DNA of 64,000 nucleotides from an uncultured Paludibaculum sp. (GTDB lineage: Bacteria > Acidobacteriota > Terriglobia > Bryobacterales > Bryobacteraceae). Positions 61,851-64,000 of the stretch are shown one piece after another (within the stretch, counting starts at the first letter, position 1; each line of letters begins with the position of its first letter). Where the stretch lies: contig NZ_OY762267.1 of NCBI RefSeq assembly GCF_963665245.1, forward strand, positions 62,001 through 126,000, given 5' to 3'. Made by a program: the position numbers and the translations under genes. The notes beneath the pieces are model-generated. The model saw only the letters and a program-made list of their open reading frames with translations. It searched no databases and was not told where the DNA came from.

Positions 61851-62083
61851 CATGCTCGGAAATGGAACCACTGGCAACTAGGGCACGCAAGCCGGTTCTC
61901 CCTCTCGCCCCGCCCCAGGGCGAACAAAAGGCGGTCACAGCCGTTCCAGTAAAATATCTCCTTTCTTTCCAATCCCGCCCTTCCCAAATCACCCCAAACC
62001 CCTTGACTCCACCCGCTACCGTAAAACTAGGTCCGGCTGTTATCCCGAACCGAGATTTTCACAAATAGGAAGGGAATTTACCC

Positions 62084-62782
62084 ATGGCATCACCAGCTCA
62101 GTTTGCCGCGAACCGCGCGAACGCCCAGCGCTCCACCGGACCCACCTCCCCCGAGGGCAAGGCTCGCTCCGCCCGCAACGCCCGCAGTCACGGCCTCACC
62201 TCCACCAAGCTCGAAATCTCGGAGAGCGACCGCCCGGTCTTCGATCGGCTCGAAGCCAATCTCCGCGCCGAAACCGCACCCGCCACCTGCCTCGAGGAAG
62301 AGATCTTCCACCGCATTCTGGCCCACACCTGGAACCTCGCCCGCATCGAAAACTTCGAATCCAACATCCTTGCCGAAACGGACCCATTCGCCGAGCCCGG
62401 CCCCGAAGCCGCCAACCTCGACCGTTTCGCCCGCTACCGCCGAGACCTCGAACGCTCCCTCTACCGCGCCATCGCCGAGCTCCGCAAGCTCCAAACCGAG
62501 CGCGCCGCCCTCTTCCAACAGCACACTCCGGCCATCGAGGCCATCCTGGAATCCACGCCGCTGGCCGAAGTCACGCGGTTGACGAAACAGACCCAATCGC
62601 TCTTTGACCCCCACCAGGCCTTTGAAACCAAACAGCGTTTCACCGGCGGCCGCGACAACGCCATCGCCGCCAACAAAGCCTTCCAGGAAGAGATGGACCG
62701 GCGCGAGGCCGCCCATCCGGCGCCCGCCCACATCCGCCGCTTCCAGGACCAACAGGCCGTCGTCAGCGCCTGCGGTCTCTAG
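62084..62782 (+). CDS. Multicopy acidobacterial 'STGPTSPEGK' protein
   Basis: 232 residues. The N-terminus 'MASPAQFAANRANAQRSTGPTSPEGKARSARNARSHGLTS' is shared by a family of short proteins that occur many times per genome in Solibacter-like Acidobacteriota. The rest is helical and charged with no recognised domain. AGGAAGG ten bases before the ATG supports the start. Function is not known; the N-terminal motif is also found in proteins that lie next to transposon-like repeats. The dispersed repeat copy C lies just upstream. Confidence 0.85.
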   Translation: MASPAQFAANRANAQRSTGPTSPEGKARSARNARSHGLTSTKLEISESDRPVFDRLEANLRAETAPATCLEEEIFHRILAHTWNLARIENFESNILAETDPFAEPGPEAANLDRFARYRRDLERSLYRAIAELRKLQTERAALFQQHTPAIEAILESTPLAEVTRLTKQTQSLFDPHQAFETKQRFTGGRDNAIAANKAFQEEMDRREAAHPAPAHIRRFQDQQAVVSACGL

Positions 62783-63095
62783 AACGCTTTCATCGCCCAT
62801 TGCCCCGGAAATACCAGGTTGCCCTGTGATCCCATCGATCTTTGAATCTTGAATCTTAGTCGCGCGCGGACGCCCAACGGCTTTCGCATCGCTTGCGGGC
62901 GCGTTCACGGGGTGCGGAAGCCCCAACGCCCGCAAGCAGAGGGCGTGGACCCTCACCCTCTCTGCGCCGTAGCTCCGAACTCACAGCGCGCTTGACCTGG
63001 GCGATATCTGCTGATAGGCTGCTCTCAGCATATCGACTAGATAGTGCATAAATATTCCATCACGCTCAATCGTCGCCGGATGAGAGGTCTCTTTC
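62783..63095. other. 313-bp intergenic region without gene
   Basis: No gene found. It holds a short tandem 'TTGAATCTTGAATCTTAG' near 62842 and a GC-rich stretch with the word CGCCC(G)CAAG repeated in inverted form (62900-62940), then an AT-richer part likely to hold the promoter of the gene at 63096. Confidence 0.4.
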
Positions 63096-64000
63096 ATGTC
63101 CAATCAACGTCCATCTTTGTCGCGCCGGGAACTGCACACGGGTCTGCTCGGACTGGCCTCCGCCGCTTTGGCGCCGGCACAGACCGGCTCCACCGTCCAG
63201 CGATGGGATCGCTTTGAAGCGTCGTGGAGTGGGCCTTCCAGCGGCAATCCATTCCGGGATGTCCAATTGCGCGCCCGGTTCAGCATCGGGCACCGCACGG
63301 TAGAGGTGAGCGGGTTCTACGACGGCAACGGCCAGTACAAGGTGCGGTTCATGCCCGACACACTGGGCGCGTGGACCTTCGTCACCAGCAGCAATAGCGG
63401 TGCGTTGGACGGCAAGACCGGCGGGTTCACCTGTGTAGCCCCAGCGGCCGGCAACCACGGCCCTGTCGGCGTAAGCCACACCTGGCACTTCTCGTACGCT
63501 GACGGCACGCCCTACAAGCCCCTGGGCACCACATGCTACGCGTGGAGTCATCAGACGGACGCACTCGAGGAGCAGACCCTGGCGACGCTACGCTCCGGGC
63601 CCTTCAACAAGATGCGCATGTGCGTCTTTCCGAAGGACTATGTCTACAACAAGAACGAACCGCCGTTCTATCCGTTTCCCCGCGAGAATGGGAAGAACGA
63701 CTTCAGCCGGTTCGTGCCCGAGTATTTCCAGCATCAGGAAAGACGCATCGCGCAGTTGATGGCGATGGGCATTGAAGCCGACCTGATCCTCTTCCATCCT
63801 TACGACCGCTGGGGCTACAAGGTGATGCCACCCGAAGTCGACGACGCCTATCTGCGGTACCTGGTCGCCCGCCTGTCGTCATTCCGCAACGTCTGGTGGT
63901 CGATGGCGAATGAGTGGGACTTCGTGAAGGAGAAGAAGGTCTCCGACTGGGACCGTTACTTCCAGATCGTCCAGGAAACCGACCCGTATCAGCATCCGCG
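63096..64000 (+). CDS. DUF5060/DUF4038 glycoside-hydrolase-like protein, 3' end outside window
   Basis: The frame is open from ATG 63096 to the window edge (301 codons). GAGAGG eight bases upstream supports the start. The N-terminus '[22 protein letters not shown]' is a Tat-type signal. Residues about 35-125 ('[27 protein letters not shown]...[25 protein letters not shown]') are DUF5060, a beta-sandwich. The next part ('[19 protein letters not shown]' to '[13 protein letters not shown]') is a DUF4038-like TIM barrel, with 'NEW' holding the probable acid/base Glu of clan GH-A. Likely an exported glycosidase; substrate unknown. Confidence 0.85.
   Translation, partial: MSNQRPSLSRRELHTGLLGLASAALAPAQTGSTVQRWDRFEASWSGPSSGNPFRDVQLRARFSIGHRTVEVSGFYDGNGQYKVRFMPDTLGAWTFVTSSNSGALDGKTGGFTCVAPAAGNHGPVGVSHTWHFSYADGTPYKPLGTTCYAWSHQTDALEEQTLATLRSGPFNKMRMCVFPKDYVYNKNEPPFYPFPRENGKNDFSRFVPEYFQHQERRIAQLMAMGIEADLILFHPYDRWGYKVMPPEVDDAYLRYLVARLSSFRNVWWSMANEWDFVKEKKVSDWDRYFQIVQETDPYQHP

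Noticed and set aside
1..64000. CRISPR array, rRNA, tRNA or replication origin
   Set aside because: No regularly spaced direct repeats, no cloverleaf, no rRNA core words and no DnaA-box cluster were seen on either strand.

Overview
The window is a high-GC bacterial chromosome segment that looks like an Acidobacteriota genome, most likely Bryobacterales (Solibacter/Paludibaculum-like). The call rests on gene content, not a database search: two PadR-regulator plus MacB-type permease pairs of the acidobacterial (ADOP) kind, an Oar-like TonB receptor with an N-terminal carboxypeptidase-regulatory domain, a VWFA protein of the acidobacterial type, a PSCyt1/DUF1549/DUF1553 plus DUF1501 pair, a Tat-exported sulfatase, and a short 'STGPTSPEGK' protein of a kind I know as multicopy in these genomes.

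Layout. 0-6.6 kb: the end of an amidohydrolase, a polytopic membrane protein, a B12-type radical SAM protein under a perfect dyad, a TrpB2-like PLP enzyme and a sulfatase. 7.0-10.5 kb: a tight leftward operon of a c-heme-type sensor kinase, an archaemetzincin protease and an NtrC-family regulator. 10.6-13.4 kb: an amidohydrolase and a VWFA protein. 13.4-19.0 kb: an OmpR-type two-component system and a divergent secreted subtilase, bracketed by two direct copies of a palindromic element of about 145 bp that fills both convergent gaps. 19.1-23.5 kb: a membrane protein, then a coupled operon of SDR oxidoreductase, ABC ATPase and ABC permease fused to a CPBP protease. 23.6-27.7 kb: a siderophore-type TonB receptor and a PepSY membrane protein behind a promoter with a Fur-like palindrome. 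27.9-35.7 kb: two PadR/ADOP pairs separated by a double zinc-ribbon protein, a 56-residue membrane protein and an exported SagB-like nitroreductase. 35.7-42.7 kb: a GH43-like secreted protein, a DUF72 protein and the PSCyt1/DUF1553-DUF1501 pair. 42.7-47.6 kb: a membrane-anchored winged-helix protein followed by a large Oar-like TonB receptor.

47.6-62 kb is an accessory region: an orphan polymorphic-toxin tip with an immunity-type gene, an intact IS66 element (with its 8-bp target duplication), an RHS-core gene in a compact operon, IS4-type and IS66 relics, a dispersed repeat in three copies, and a four-gene leftward operon of mostly unrecognised proteins ending in an 894-residue secreted protein. 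The window ends in a DUF5060/DUF4038 glycosidase-like gene cut by the boundary.

No rRNA, tRNA, CRISPR array or replication origin was seen. All calls were made by eye from sequence and remembered family motifs. Domain limits are approximate, and start sites were chosen from Shine-Dalgarno spacing, overlap with neighbours and N-terminal signals.
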